A DNA stretch of 64,000 bases from contig JAHBTJ010000014.1 of assembly GCA_019638595.1 (NCBI GenBank), positions 167,193-231,192 of the forward strand, given 5' to 3'. The notes under the pieces were generated by a model. It was not told the DNA's origin, made no database searches, and saw nothing but the letters and a program-made list of their open reading frames with translations. Below are positions 1-9,431 of this stretch, in pieces. The first letter of the stretch is position 1. Every line of letters begins with the position of its first letter. The position numbers and the translations under genes are program-made. This DNA comes from Chitinophagaceae bacterium. Lineage in GTDB: Bacteria; Bacteroidota; Bacteroidia; Chitinophagales; Chitinophagaceae.

Positions 1-1447
1 CCTTTCCATCATTAAAGTCTAATATTACGCCTACCTGCCCTATCAGCTTTAACCCTTCAAGCAATTGCAGATTGCCTTTTATATTCCCGGTTAACCTGTA
101 TGCATTGGTAGTGTTTTCGCCACCCTCTGCAAGATACTGAACAGGGTTCCTGAAGCCTCCCTGGTACTTATAATACTGACCTAAAGGATTGTATACCGGA
201 ACATAGTTCCCCATTTGGTTTACAAAATACAGCAACCTGCCGGTTTCGGTAGGCTCAACCGTTGGCTGGCTTTCAAAGCTGGTACGTGTTTCAATGCTGA
301 ATTTTTCAGAAAGCTTATAGTCGTAATTCATTCTCACATTATACCTTTCAGAATGGTTTATTCCATGTTTAAATATTCCATTGTTCTTTTGGTACCCCAG
401 CGAAAGAAGGTACGAGCTCCTGTCGCCGCCGCCGGATATACCAAGGTTATGCATTTGCTGAAGATCATTTCCATATACGTCTTTGTTCCAGTCGTGATGC
501 TGGTAAAACCCGGGATAATTTTCCAGGTATATCAGCCAGCCTGTAGGATCGGGTTCTGCATTCGCCCTGATCTTTGCAAATACTTCATCCGTAACTCCCG
601 GCTGACCTACATTTTTCATACCCTCATCATACATTTCAGCATATTGCAGGGTATTGGTACGCGTTTTTAAATACTGAGGTTTCTTTATGCCCACGTTCCC
701 CGAATATGAAATAACCGGGGGACCTTTTTTTCCTTTTTTAGTAGTAACGATTATCACACCATCGGCGGCACGCGCTCCATAAATGGCAGCAGCGGCATCT
801 TTCAACACAGTGATATCCGCGATATCATTCGGATTAATAAGATTGATATCGCCCGGAATACCATCTATAAGAATAAGCGCTTTATTACCGCTAAGCGAAG
901 ACGCCCCGCGTACATCTACCGAATAACCCTCCCGGCCGGGCTTACCGTTGTTCCGGGTAATTGTTACCCCCGGTAAAGCACCCTGTAAGGCATTCATGGC
1001 ATTGGTGAGCGGACGGGTCTCGAATGTTTTGCTGTCTACTTTAGATACAGCGCCCGTTAATTCGCCTTTCATTTTAGTTCCATAGCCGATTACTACCACT
1101 TCATCAAGCTTTGTCTCCGAGGGGTATAGCGTTACACTCAGAAGGGAGTTGTCACTCGCTTTTATCTCCTGCTTTTGGTACCCTACAAATTCAAAAACAA
1201 GTATATCATTTACAGAAGCGCCGATTGAAAAATTTCCATTGACATCTGTAGTGGCCCCAAGATTGGGCTTACCTTTAACTGTTACAGAAACACTCTGTAA
1301 TGGATTGTTGTTCTCATCTTTTACATTTCCTCTGAAAGTTGTTTGTTGAGCAACTAGAAAATTACTAAACAAAAAAAGAAAAAGTAATGATAGTGTAAAC
1401 CGCGGGGGAAAAGTTGATCTTTTTTTAATAATAGCCCGATCGTTCAT
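1..1447 (-). CDS. SusC/RagA-type TonB-dependent outer-membrane receptor, N-terminal part (cut by window edge)
   Basis: Reading from ATG at 1447 the frame stays open to the window edge, giving about 482 codons of a protein that should exceed 900. The start has a basic stretch and a hydrophobic signal segment ending near LVAQQ, then a carboxypeptidase-regulatory-like beta-sandwich (about residues 40-115), then the SusC link DEVVVIGYGTKMKGELTGAV and the plug with LIDGIPG and VLKDAAAAIYGARAADGV. There is no STN domain before the beta-sandwich, unlike the second SusC at 49-52.7 kb, so this receptor is not expected to signal to a FecR/sigma pair. It lies 128 bp downstream of the DUF5107-TPR gene on the same strand. 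Role inferred: import of a glycan or similar ligand with a SusD partner outside the window. Confidence 0.93.
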   Translation of the reverse strand, partial: MNDRAIIKKRSTFPPRFTLSLLFLFLFSNFLVAQQTTFRGNVKDENNNPLQSVSVTVKGKPNLGATTDVNGNFSIGASVNDILVFEFVGYQKQEIKASDNSLLSVTLYPSETKLDEVVVIGYGTKMKGELTGAVSKVDSKTFETRPLTNAMNALQGALPGVTITRNNGKPGREGYSVDVRGASSLSGNKALILIDGIPGDINLINPNDIADITVLKDAAAAIYGARAADGVIIVTTKKGKKGPPVISYSGNVGIKKPQYLKTRTNTLQYAEMYDEGMKNVGQPGVTDEVFAKIRANAEPDPTGWLIYLENYPGFYQHHDWNKDVYGNDLQQMHNLGISGGGDRSSYLLSLGYQKNNGIFKHGINHSERYNVRMNYDYKLSEKFSIETRTSFESQPTVEPTETGRLLYFVNQMGNYVPVYNPLGQYYKYQGGFRNPVQYLAEGGENTTNAYRLTGNIKGNLQLLEGLKLIGQVGVILDFNDGK

Positions 1448-1488
1448 GACAGCAAAAGTTTTAGTCGTTAATGGAGGGATTGAATATC

Positions 1489-1496
1489 CAAATTTA
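1489..1496 (-). promoter_or_regulatory. Possible -7 box upstream of the first susC gene
   Basis: On the minus strand these bases read TAAATTTG, a match to the Bacteroidota TAnnTTTG -7 element, about 42 bp ahead of the ATG at 1447. No good -33 TTTG was found, so this is tentative. Confidence 0.3.
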
Positions 1497-1575
1497 TATT
1501 TATCCTGGTGCTCTGTTGATGGATGATCTTTGGTGTTTAATGGATTATTTTACGGTAGTGATAAAATTTAATGAT

Positions 1576-4500
1576 TTAGCTAACACTATTTTCTTTACAG
1601 TTTTTAACATGAACAAGTACTCCCTGGTGGTTCTTATCCAACTGCAGGGCCTGCCCGAAGAGTGCCGATGCCTTATTGATATGATCAACCCCCAAACCAA
1701 GATTTCCCAGGGCCATTAAATAATAGCAATGCACTTTATTCAATATATTCAAATCTGTATCAAACACTAACAAGCCGGGAAGCGAAACAGCAAAATAATC
1801 TATGCTGATATTATCGTTAATATGCTGTTCCCCGAAGGATATAAGGCTTTTAAAAATTACTGTGGCCTTTCCGGGATTGTTCAATTTTAACCATGCCAAT
1901 CCCTGGTAAAATATTTTATCGGGTTGGGGATCATTATAAAAAACAGCCTGGGTGGGTTCGCTGATGCCCCGGGCCGCCATCCTGTAATACTGATCAGCTT
2001 TTTCTTCATTTCCCAGCTTTTCATACACTATCCCTTTCCAGTAATGAATATCATTTTCCTGCGCTCCGGCCAGCTTTCCTTCACCCAGGTTAGATGGATA
2101 ACTTTCTGCCTGGTTCAGCAGTTGCAATGCTTCTTCATATTTACCTGTACCGGCTGCTTGCTTCGCAAGCTCAAGGTGGCAGATAATATGTTGCTGGATC
2201 ACCTTACCTTCCCCTCCCTCCCAGGGATGGAATATATGTACACTTAAAAGCTCTTTTGCTTTTGTATAATCTTCCGATTGATTATACAAGGTTATTCTTT
2301 CCAGGTAAAGGTCATCCCGCTGCTCAACCAGCGGCAAATATTTATTCAAAAACGCAAGCCTTTCTGCATGACCCCTGTTCAGCCTTTTATACAATTGATC
2401 TAACTCCATCAATACACGGGCATCTGTTTCATCTAACGAAAAAGCCTTTTCCATAGATCGTAATGCTTTACCGGCATCGTTGCGCTTATTGTAATAGGCC
2501 AATGAAAGATTGCGGTGTACTGTTGGAAAACCATCATTTATCCTTACCGACTGCTCCCAGCATTCAATAGCTTCATCGTATTGCCTTTTATCGAACCAGA
2601 AATTACCGAGGTAATAATATGCTTTTGCATCGCCGGGGTTCAATGCTATTGCTTTCTGAAAAACAGGAACATCTTCTATTTTATTGGGAAAAACAAATGC
2701 TGGCGAAAGCGATGCCGCTCTTTGATAATATCCATTTGCCAGCGCTGTATTGCCTGACAGCGAGGCGAACCAGCCAAGATAGTATTCAACCAAAGTGTTT
2801 TTATCATCATGTGTTTTGTAGATAGAAAGAAGCTGCATCGCTTCTTCATAAAGCCCTGCGTGCGCATAATCAAAAGCGTACTCTGTAAAATTATTCGCAT
2901 TATTCCTGCTGATATTTTTCAGGTGATCTAATACATCATTGGCAGCCTGCTCACATTCCTTTTCATTTATCAGTAAAATATACTTTTCAAATAAGCAGCC
3001 AAAATTGAAAGGATCCAATGCCAGCGACTCATCAATACAAGCCTGTGCCTTTTTATGTTGATTGAGCTTACGGAGAATAAAAGCCCTGGCGTGCCTTGCC
3101 GTATGACTGTGATGGTTCTTCACCAGGGATTTCTCAATAAACTCCAGTGCCGTTTCATACGCTTTATTCAGTGTGGCAATTCTTGCGAGGTTTAAATAGC
3201 CTGCATGCTGCCAGGCATCATTCCAGGTACTCTTATAAAAAGCATCGTAAGCTTCCTCTTTTTTATTTTGCATGAGGAGCGACCACCCCAGGTTGTAATA
3301 AGCCTCACCATCGTAGGGGTTGGGATTACGCTGTGTGATCGTTTCAATCGCTTTTTTGAAAAATGGTTCTGCTTTGGCAAAGCATCCCCGTCTCAAATAC
3401 CACAGTCCCATCGCATTATTATTACGTGCATCTTTGGGATCTCTCCTCAATGCTTCTTCATAATAGTCGGTTGGCTTATACGTAGCGTGCCGGTATTGTT
3501 CCAGGTGCTGCCCGGTTAAAAATAATTGTTCATTATTTTCCACCCCGGCTGGTCGTTTCGCGGGTTGCGCAGGAGAAGGAACAGGCTGCTCAACATATTT
3601 TTCTTCCTGGTAACTTACCAGCTCTTTGCCTGTAGCCAGGTCGGTGACTACCAATTTTATTTTTTCCGGCAGTATATCGTCAGCAAGTGTAATTTTTTTT
3701 CGATAAGGATTTTCAGGAGAGGAAGAAACCGTTTCAGTAAACAAAATCGCTTTACGCTTTAGCAGCTCAACCCTGATTTTTTCGTACACCGATGTAACAT
3801 ACAATATGATCTCTGCCCCCCTGCCATTTATTTCAAGGTTGACCGCGGCTTCTTTAGTGGCATTTTTTACCATACCCACCTCACGGTAAGGCATAAAATA
3901 TTGCACAAAAGTTTTTTCCTCGTAAGGCTGTATCCACGAAAAGTCAGGCTGGTTATCCGTATAAACACCGGTCATTAATTCTATGTATGGACCGTCTTCA
4001 TCGGTGAGGTTCTCATCCCACGTGCGGCCAAACTCACCATTTCCCCAGGTCCATTGCTTTTTACCGGGTGCAATATGGTGATCGGCCACATGCAATAAGC
4101 CGCCTTTGCTGTCGTGCTCATATCCACCCATAAAATTATATTTCGAGCTTACCGCCATATACGAAGTAGGCACAGGAATATTTTTATATCTTGAAATATC
4201 TGTTCCGGGCGCATAATCCACTTTATAATAAACGCCTTTGGCTATAGGAAAAGAGGATACATCTCTTTTACCATGATCAAAAACCGCGTGCACATCCGGT
4301 GGAAAAACGGATTGATAATGATCGTTCACTTTAACAGCGGGGTTAGCCCACCATAAAAAAGTTTGCGGAAACGGCGTGCGGTTATACAGCTTCCCTTTTA
4401 TTTCTATATACGCTTTACCGGGATATACTGTGAAGCCGGCCATACCCTTGGTTCTGAACATTCGCTCCACTTCGTTTACCCACACTGTTTTGCTGCCATC

Positions 4501-4923
4501 CTCATTTTCCGCAATCGTACAGTCTACAGGTTCAAATGTAGAAGGCCGGTGATGCTGCGGCCAGTTAAACTCTATGCCACCGGAGATCCAGGGGCCGGTA
4601 AGCCCTACCAATGCCGGTTTGATCACCTGGTTATAATAAATAAAATGCCTTTGTTTCACTTTATCATAGGCCATTTGTATCCTGCCTCCCAGCTCAGGGA
4701 GGATCATTATTTTTATATAATTATTTTCCAGGAAGACAGCCTTGTACGTTTTAGCAATTTTATGATCTTCTATTTTTTCTATAACGGCGTAAGGATATAC
4801 CACACCGCTGCTGCCCTGGTAAACTCTTCTTTCGAGGAACATAGGGTTTTTCTCCGGGAGCCCTGTGGGATAGGTTGGAATGTCAACATCCGCTACCCAT
4901 GCTTTTACTTCTCCGTGATTCAT
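1576..4923 (-). CDS. DUF5107 and tetratricopeptide-repeat protein
   Basis: 1115 residues. The N-terminal third (about 20-350) is a DUF5107-type region with a mutarotase/beta-sandwich character (segments such as GGRIQMAYDK, GGIEFNWPQHH and FLWWANPAVKV). The rest is a long series of TPR units, for example AYYNLGWSLL, AYYYLGNFWF and CHLELAKQA. No signal peptide is visible, so it is probably cytoplasmic. Proteins of this design often sit in sugar-use gene clusters, and the aldose-epimerase-like head suggests sugar or glycoside binding, but the biochemical role is unknown to me. A TAATTTTG box lies at 4960-4953. The divergent AraC gene 80-120 bp away is the likely regulator. Downstream on the same strand is susC. 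Confidence 0.85.
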   Translation of the reverse strand: MNHGEVKAWVADVDIPTYPTGLPEKNPMFLERRVYQGSSGVVYPYAVIEKIEDHKIAKTYKAVFLENNYIKIMILPELGGRIQMAYDKVKQRHFIYYNQVIKPALVGLTGPWISGGIEFNWPQHHRPSTFEPVDCTIAENEDGSKTVWVNEVERMFRTKGMAGFTVYPGKAYIEIKGKLYNRTPFPQTFLWWANPAVKVNDHYQSVFPPDVHAVFDHGKRDVSSFPIAKGVYYKVDYAPGTDISRYKNIPVPTSYMAVSSKYNFMGGYEHDSKGGLLHVADHHIAPGKKQWTWGNGEFGRTWDENLTDEDGPYIELMTGVYTDNQPDFSWIQPYEEKTFVQYFMPYREVGMVKNATKEAAVNLEINGRGAEIILYVTSVYEKIRVELLKRKAILFTETVSSSPENPYRKKITLADDILPEKIKLVVTDLATGKELVSYQEEKYVEQPVPSPAQPAKRPAGVENNEQLFLTGQHLEQYRHATYKPTDYYEEALRRDPKDARNNNAMGLWYLRRGCFAKAEPFFKKAIETITQRNPNPYDGEAYYNLGWSLLMQNKKEEAYDAFYKSTWNDAWQHAGYLNLARIATLNKAYETALEFIEKSLVKNHHSHTARHARAFILRKLNQHKKAQACIDESLALDPFNFGCLFEKYILLINEKECEQAANDVLDHLKNISRNNANNFTEYAFDYAHAGLYEEAMQLLSIYKTHDDKNTLVEYYLGWFASLSGNTALANGYYQRAASLSPAFVFPNKIEDVPVFQKAIALNPGDAKAYYYLGNFWFDKRQYDEAIECWEQSVRINDGFPTVHRNLSLAYYNKRNDAGKALRSMEKAFSLDETDARVLMELDQLYKRLNRGHAERLAFLNKYLPLVEQRDDLYLERITLYNQSEDYTKAKELLSVHIFHPWEGGEGKVIQQHIICHLELAKQAAGTGKYEEALQLLNQAESYPSNLGEGKLAGAQENDIHYWKGIVYEKLGNEEKADQYYRMAARGISEPTQAVFYNDPQPDKIFYQGLAWLKLNNPGKATVIFKSLISFGEQHINDNISIDYFAVSLPGLLVFDTDLNILNKVHCYYLMALGNLGLGVDHINKASALFGQALQLDKNHQGVLVHVKNCKENSVS

Positions 4924-4952
4924 AGCAAGACACGTTTATTGTTAGTTATGTT

Positions 4953-4960
4953 CAAAATTA
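4953..4960 (-). promoter_or_regulatory. -7 box of the DUF5107 gene
   Basis: Minus strand reads TAATTTTG, matching TAnnTTTG, 30 bp ahead of the start codon at 4923 in the intergenic space shared with the AraC gene. No clear -33 element. Confidence 0.4.
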
Positions 4961-5042
4961 TTCCATCACTGCAGCTTATTTGATGGAGTAACGCTCGGTT
5001 CAGATGGACTTTTTTACTATTTTTAAACCACATTCCTCAAAT

Positions 5043-5936
5043 ATGGAGCTTAGCATAAAAAAGAAAGAAGGTTTCCAGGGGCAAAAGCTGATCGTGATCC
5101 CGAAGCAGGTCATTAACAGTAAATGTGTAAGAAATGAGATGATCAACAGCCTGTATATTACAGATATCGGGTATTATCCGAAAGCAAGATATCATTATAT
5201 GGAGCGGGCAAACGGCGCGGAGCAAAATATATTGATCTACTGCCATGATGGTAAAGGAAATGCTATTATACGGAATAAAGAATATAAGCTGCAATCAGAC
5301 GATTTTATTATTATCCCGGGCGGCATGCCCCATTCTTATACTGCTGATGAAAAAGATCCGTGGAGCATTTACTGGATCCATTTTAAAGGAACCATTGCTA
5401 ACAAAATCGCAACTAATATTGAAAAGCGGAATGGTTTGAAAGGTGCTATCCGGTTCAAGGAAAAAACCATTCACCTGTTCAATGAAATTTACGCGCAATT
5501 AGAGAAGGGATATTCCAAAGACAACCTGATCTGTGCCAATATGTGCCTGTCGCATTTTTTCTCCACATTTCTTTTTAATGACAAATATGATATTTCGGGT
5601 AAATTAAGCAATAAGGATACCGTTGATCTTGCCATAGATTTCCTGAGCAAACACACGGCAAGTGTTCTGTCGCTGGAAGATATAGCCAGCGAAGTAAACC
5701 TGTCTCCTTCACATCTCTCCTATTTGTTTAAAAAGAAAACGGGCTTTTCCCCGATGGAATACTTTAACCATTTAAAAGTTCAGATGGCCTGCCAGTACCT
5801 GCTTTTTACCACGCTACGCATCAAAGAGATCTCGCAGGAAGTAGGTATAGAAGACCAATACTATTTTTCAAGAATGTTCAGGAAAGTAATGGGAATGTCG
5901 CCTAATGAATACAGGGGAAGGAAAAATGCCAGTTAG
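5043..5936 (+). CDS. AraC-family transcriptional regulator with cupin sensor
   Basis: About 297 residues from the ATG at 5043; an upstream in-frame ATG at 5004 would add 13 residues, but the family usually begins near MELSIKKKEG. Residues about 30-125 form an AraC-type cupin ligand pocket (LIYCHDGKGN, DFIIIPGGMPHSY, PWSIYWIHF). The C-terminal 100 residues hold two helix-turn-helix units (LEDIASEVNLSPSHLSYLF and IKEISQEVGIEDQYYFSRMF) and the closing GMSPNEYR signature. It is transcribed divergently from the DUF5107-TPR gene, so it probably activates that gene and the susC behind it in response to a sugar. Cytoplasmic DNA-binding protein. Confidence 0.93.
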   Translation: MELSIKKKEGFQGQKLIVIPKQVINSKCVRNEMINSLYITDIGYYPKARYHYMERANGAEQNILIYCHDGKGNAIIRNKEYKLQSDDFIIIPGGMPHSYTADEKDPWSIYWIHFKGTIANKIATNIEKRNGLKGAIRFKEKTIHLFNEIYAQLEKGYSKDNLICANMCLSHFFSTFLFNDKYDISGKLSNKDTVDLAIDFLSKHTASVLSLEDIASEVNLSPSHLSYLFKKKTGFSPMEYFNHLKVQMACQYLLFTTLRIKEISQEVGIEDQYYFSRMFRKVMGMSPNEYRGRKNAS

Positions 5937-5994
5937 ATTTACCTTCGGTGAGAATAGTTCTCCTTCGCGCAAGAGCAATTAAAGTATAGTCCTG

Positions 5995-6966
5995 TTATAG
6001 CCTGAATAATTTTTTTGCATTTTCATAAAGGAGCTTTCGTTCTACTTGTTTATTGACCGAAAAGTTCCTGATGGTCTGTATATCTACAGCACCAGAGCAT
6101 TTGCCCGATGCCACCGTACCAAAAATGTCTTCACAATCACTGCCGTATAACAATTTGTCCTGGTGCTTTTCGAGAAATGCTCTTGCGTGGGCTTCATCGC
6201 GGGTAAGAGCATTCAATCCTGATCCTGCAGACAGGTCGCCGTACATATTGGGATAATCACTCAGGTAACGGTCGGTAATACCACCGGGAGTAACCGCAGT
6301 TTTGGGATAAAGCACGGATTGATCGGTATGATCTTTATCAATATTGGCCCACCAGGTTTGCGCATGACCAATAAAATTCACTGCGGGATATTGTTCCAGT
6401 ATCTTATAAAAGCGATCGAAGCCGTGATTGTACATCCCGTGCTGCCAGTGCATTAATACGGGAACCTCATACTGCTGCGCCAACCGGTATATTGTATGCA
6501 TCTCCGGCGAATCGCATTCCACCCCAAATTTCAATTCACCTATTATAACAGCCCCCAGCTTCAGGTATTTTTCAATTTCGTAAGCCGCGTCTGAAGCATC
6601 CGGCACCGCACAGGCGCCAAACCTGAAATGCTTTTTATGCTCTTTGGCAAACAGATAACATTCCGCATTACCTCCCGCCTGCGCCTGCAGTCCATTAGCT
6701 ATACCCTGGTGGGTAGAAGCAGTATTGGCAGGTCTGCCGGAAGGAAGCAGGATGGTGGTAGTAACTCCCATTGCTTCCTGGTGAGCTGCCATTTGTTCGT
6801 CTGTGCGTGCATGATAGTGGATGTGCTGATGAATGTCAATGACCGGCTCTTTTTTCTTTGCGGCAGCATCGGCAGCAAGATCAAACGGCAGCGCGCTACC
6901 AATGGCAAGAACGCCTGTGCGCGCCAGGAACCGGCGGCGGGAACTGCTATGAAAGATTGTACTCAT
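5995..6966 (-). CDS. Exported amidohydrolase-family (Amidohydro_2) protein
   Basis: 323 residues. It starts with a twin-arginine-like leader (SSRRRFLARTGVLAIGSALP), so export by Tat is likely. The mature part opens with the metal-binding motif IDIHQHIHYH, has a further histidine in VLMHWQHG and in FIGHAQTWW, and a late Asp in LLYGSDCEDIFG, the usual TIM-barrel metal-hydrolase set. Substrate unknown: lactones, decarboxylation substrates and amides are all used by this family. The start lies 14 bp after the stop of the esterase-SGNH gene, so the two are very probably co-transcribed. Confidence 0.88.
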   Translation of the reverse strand: MSTIFHSSSRRRFLARTGVLAIGSALPFDLAADAAAKKKEPVIDIHQHIHYHARTDEQMAAHQEAMGVTTTILLPSGRPANTASTHQGIANGLQAQAGGNAECYLFAKEHKKHFRFGACAVPDASDAAYEIEKYLKLGAVIIGELKFGVECDSPEMHTIYRLAQQYEVPVLMHWQHGMYNHGFDRFYKILEQYPAVNFIGHAQTWWANIDKDHTDQSVLYPKTAVTPGGITDRYLSDYPNMYGDLSAGSGLNALTRDEAHARAFLEKHQDKLLYGSDCEDIFGTVASGKCSGAVDIQTIRNFSVNKQVERKLLYENAKKLFRL

Positions 6967-6980
6967 TGGTTGGTTATTTT

Positions 6981-8744
6981 TTAAAAATTAAGCCTGCCTG
7001 ATATTTTTGCAATTTCTTTTTCCCATAATGAATAGGTTTCCGCAGTATAATGGATCCCGTCTTCAATGGCATATTGCTTCATCAGGTATTCTCCATCCGT
7101 GATCTTTCCATTCAGATCAATCCACATTACTTTTTTCTCTATCGCCAAAGCCTCAATGGCACGGTTCAGCTTCTTAATGCTGCTATTGAATGTTCCGGGA
7201 TCGATCGCCCTGTAATGAGCGGCAACACAGGTAACAGCATGCAACACAGGTATTATGCCCTTGCCGCGCAAGGTATCTACCAGGGTAGCCAGGTTACCGA
7301 TAATAATATACTGCGGAATGCCACGAGCCAGGTCATTCACTCCTCCTTCGATAAAACAGATTTTTGGCTTCAGCTCAAAAACATCATTGATCCTGTTGAT
7401 ATAGCCTTCGGTAACATCACTTCCAATACCCCTGTTGGCTACATCCGTTCTTTTCAATATTGTTTCCCAATCACCTCCCTCTGTAAGCGAATTGCCCAGC
7501 ATCACTATATTTTTTTGCTCCTTTTGCGTGGCGAATAATTGCATTCTTTTGAAATAATGCGGATTATCTGCATAAGAATAACGCGCCTTTCTATCTCGGG
7601 CCAGTCCAAACACGCTGTCAATAAAATGATACGCCTGCCACCTGACCCGGAGTGGAAAATCGTGCTCACTATCAGGATAACACACCTGGAGATTACCGGG
7701 CACTTTCATGAAATCATAAACGGCCGTTATGCCTGCTATACCTTTTTTTATACCTTCTACGTTAAAATTAGCATCATTTACGGGCGAATTAGAAAAGAAA
7801 GCACGAGGAGCAAGCGCAGCTATCACTTCATCAAAATCGAAAGGAACTTTATCGGGATCAAGGCTATATTTATTCCGCAACAGCGGCATATACCTGTCCT
7901 GCGCCCAGGGCCATAATTTTCCGCCATATTTTTGGGCAGCGGCGGCATCTCCGTTAAAATAATCATGCATTAATGTCCATCCGCAACTGGATACGATCAC
8001 CTTTAAGCGGGTATCAAAAGCAGCGGTGAATATAGCGTTATGGCCGCCCAACGAATGACCGATCACGCCGATCCTTCCGGGGTCAACATCCGGCCTCGAC
8101 TGTAACAGGTCAACACACCGCATATTGTCAAATATGCTTTTCATAGTACCCGACTGATAACGGCCCGTTTTAAAATCATATGCTTTCAGATCGCCGAAAC
8201 CCGGGTAATCGGGCGCTATCACTACATACCCTCTTTCAGCAAGCTCCCTGGCATAAGCGCGGTTCTGCAGACCTCCCTGTCCGTCGGCTATTTTTTTCCC
8301 GAGCTCCCCGGTAGAATGCAGGGCAAGCATAGCTGGCAGCTTTTTCATTTTACCTGTTTGCACAGGAACGTATAAAAAAGCAGGCAACGTTTCACCGGCT
8401 GCTACCGCAAACCGTATATTATAGCGCACATAATATTTTGTTGTCACGCTGTCCAGGATCTGCATATCCGGGAGAGGCAATTGATCTCTTGCAGGCAGTT
8501 TACCCATAGCTGCCTGCATGCTGTCCAGTATCTGTCCACGTCTGAGCTGCCATTCTCTTACAGTATGAACAGGTTTTATGCTGCCATTTTTATCGGTATA
8601 AGAAAATAAACCGGGCCGCGGTAAGCTGTCCGTTCTTTCCTGTATGTTTCCAACAGATAAAGCAGGCAGGAATAACACGATACCAAGTGCGCCGGCAAGC
8701 ATTGCGCAAACCAACCCCCTGTTGTTACAATTGGTTTTGTTCAT
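6981..8744 (-). CDS. Two-domain exported hydrolase: alpha/beta-hydrolase esterase fused to SGNH hydrolase
   Basis: 587 residues with an N-terminal hydrophobic signal (about 10-32). Residues about 115-380 are an alpha/beta hydrolase of the acetyl-xylan-esterase/dienelactone-hydrolase kind: VIAPDYPGFG, nucleophile elbow GHSLGG with Ser231, and a late histidine at YPDSEHDFP (His361). Residues about 410-587 are an SGNH/GDSL domain: block I GNSLTEGG (Ser419), block III GGVND (Asn470) and block V EDGIHYT (Asp562/His565). Both active sites look complete. Inference: a periplasmic enzyme that removes two kinds of ester groups from plant polysaccharides or related compounds. It is the first gene of an operon with the amidohydrolase. 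Confidence 0.88.
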   Translation of the reverse strand: MNKTNCNNRGLVCAMLAGALGIVLFLPALSVGNIQERTDSLPRPGLFSYTDKNGSIKPVHTVREWQLRRGQILDSMQAAMGKLPARDQLPLPDMQILDSVTTKYYVRYNIRFAVAAGETLPAFLYVPVQTGKMKKLPAMLALHSTGELGKKIADGQGGLQNRAYARELAERGYVVIAPDYPGFGDLKAYDFKTGRYQSGTMKSIFDNMRCVDLLQSRPDVDPGRIGVIGHSLGGHNAIFTAAFDTRLKVIVSSCGWTLMHDYFNGDAAAAQKYGGKLWPWAQDRYMPLLRNKYSLDPDKVPFDFDEVIAALAPRAFFSNSPVNDANFNVEGIKKGIAGITAVYDFMKVPGNLQVCYPDSEHDFPLRVRWQAYHFIDSVFGLARDRKARYSYADNPHYFKRMQLFATQKEQKNIVMLGNSLTEGGDWETILKRTDVANRGIGSDVTEGYINRINDVFELKPKICFIEGGVNDLARGIPQYIIIGNLATLVDTLRGKGIIPVLHAVTCVAAHYRAIDPGTFNSSIKKLNRAIEALAIEKKVMWIDLNGKITDGEYLMKQYAIEDGIHYTAETYSLWEKEIAKISGRLNF

Positions 8745-8905
8745 AATTTTTGGAAATTTAATTTTTAATTTCCATTAGCTCATATCTTTTAAAACTAATT
8801 GACGCTTAAGTTATCTTATTTTAGCAAAACAAATTGGCTTTAGTAAAGGAAATATCAGTATGCAAAATGGGAAGAAAAAAAGAAAGCAAAGCTTTGTACA
8901 CTTCC

Positions 8906-8937
8906 GAAAAACAACAAAGCCCCGCTAACGCGGAGCT
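8906..8937 (-). terminator. Rho-independent terminator after tRNA-Ser
   Basis: On the minus strand an 8-bp stem AGCTCCGC/GCGGGGCT (one G-U pair) with a GTTA loop is followed by a T-rich tract. It begins 12 bp downstream of the tRNA 3' end. Confidence 0.75.
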
Positions 8938-8949
8938 CTTAATGATTTG

Positions 8950-9038
8950 CGGTGAGGGCGGGATTCGAACCCGCGGTACAGAGTTACCCGTACGGCAGTT
9001 TAGCAAACTACTGATTTCAGCCACTCATCCACCTCACC
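8950..9038 (-). tRNA. tRNA-Ser (anticodon GCU)
   Basis: 89-nt gene on the minus strand. Acceptor stem GGTGAGG (5') pairs with CCTCACC (3'), discriminator G. The anticodon stem GTAGT/ACTGC encloses loop TTGCTAA, so the anticodon is GCU and reads AGC/AGU. The variable arm is long, as expected for class II serine tRNA, and the T arm has GGTTCGAATCC. CCA is not encoded. Confidence 0.96.
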
Positions 9039-9056
9039 GTATTGTTTAAAGGACGG

Positions 9057-9090
9057 CAAAAATAGGACGATTCATTCATAAAACCCAAAA
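9057..9090 (-). promoter_or_regulatory. Promoter of tRNA-Ser
   Basis: Minus strand: -33 TTTTG (9090-9086), 21-bp spacer, -7 TATTTTTG (9064-9057), about 19 bp ahead of the mature tRNA 5' end. Good match to the Bacteroidota housekeeping promoter. Confidence 0.6.
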
Positions 9091-9091
9091 A

Positions 9092-9367
9092 TTAAAACCG
9101 TATTACTTTAAAATTTTTATACCCTTTTATTTCCGCGTCTTCTACTATTACTTTTTCTACTTCAGCCCGTGCAGGACCGTAATGGCACCAGGCTATCAAT
9201 GCGTTCACTATCTCCTCCTCTCCTTCTGCATGCAATACCACCGATCCGTCGGGCATATTTTGCACCTCTCCCGATACCCCCAGCTTTTCGGCTTGTTCGC
9301 GGGTGCTTCCCCTGAAAAATACGCCCTGCACTTTGCCGGTTATAACAACATGTTTATGAACAAGCAT
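9092..9367 (-). CDS. acyP: Acylphosphatase
   Basis: 91 residues, the normal family length. It hydrolyses acyl-phosphates in the cytoplasm. The active-site loop VQGVFFRGSTREQA supplies the phosphate-binding Arg19, and GEVQNMPDGSV supplies the catalytic Asn37. The C-terminal beta strand GYKNFKVIRF completes the ferredoxin-like fold. The gene follows dnaA on the same strand, but a strong hairpin terminator lies between them, so it may depend on read-through or an undetected promoter. Confidence 0.95.
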   Translation of the reverse strand: MLVHKHVVITGKVQGVFFRGSTREQAEKLGVSGEVQNMPDGSVVLHAEGEEEIVNALIAWCHYGPARAEVEKVIVEDAEIKGYKNFKVIRF

Positions 9368-9385
9368 ATCTCTTCTTTTAAACTA

Positions 9386-9413
9386 AAATGCCCCGTTTTC
9401 ATACGGGGCATTT
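9386..9413 (-). terminator. Terminator downstream of dnaA
   Basis: Perfect 11-bp stem (9386-9396 with 9403-9413; sequence AAATGCCCCGT and its complement) with a 6-nt loop. On the minus strand it is followed by TTTT-rich DNA. It starts 19 bp after the dnaA stop and ends 19 bp before the acyP start. The flanking A and T runs would let it work in both directions. Confidence 0.85.
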
Positions 9414-9431
9414 CTTAACAATATTTTTTGT

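Noticed and set aside
4363-4983. 206-codon open frame on the plus strand opposite the DUF5107 gene
   Set aside because: Low-complexity, aromatic-rich translation with no domain; it overlaps the conserved DUF5107 region on the other strand.
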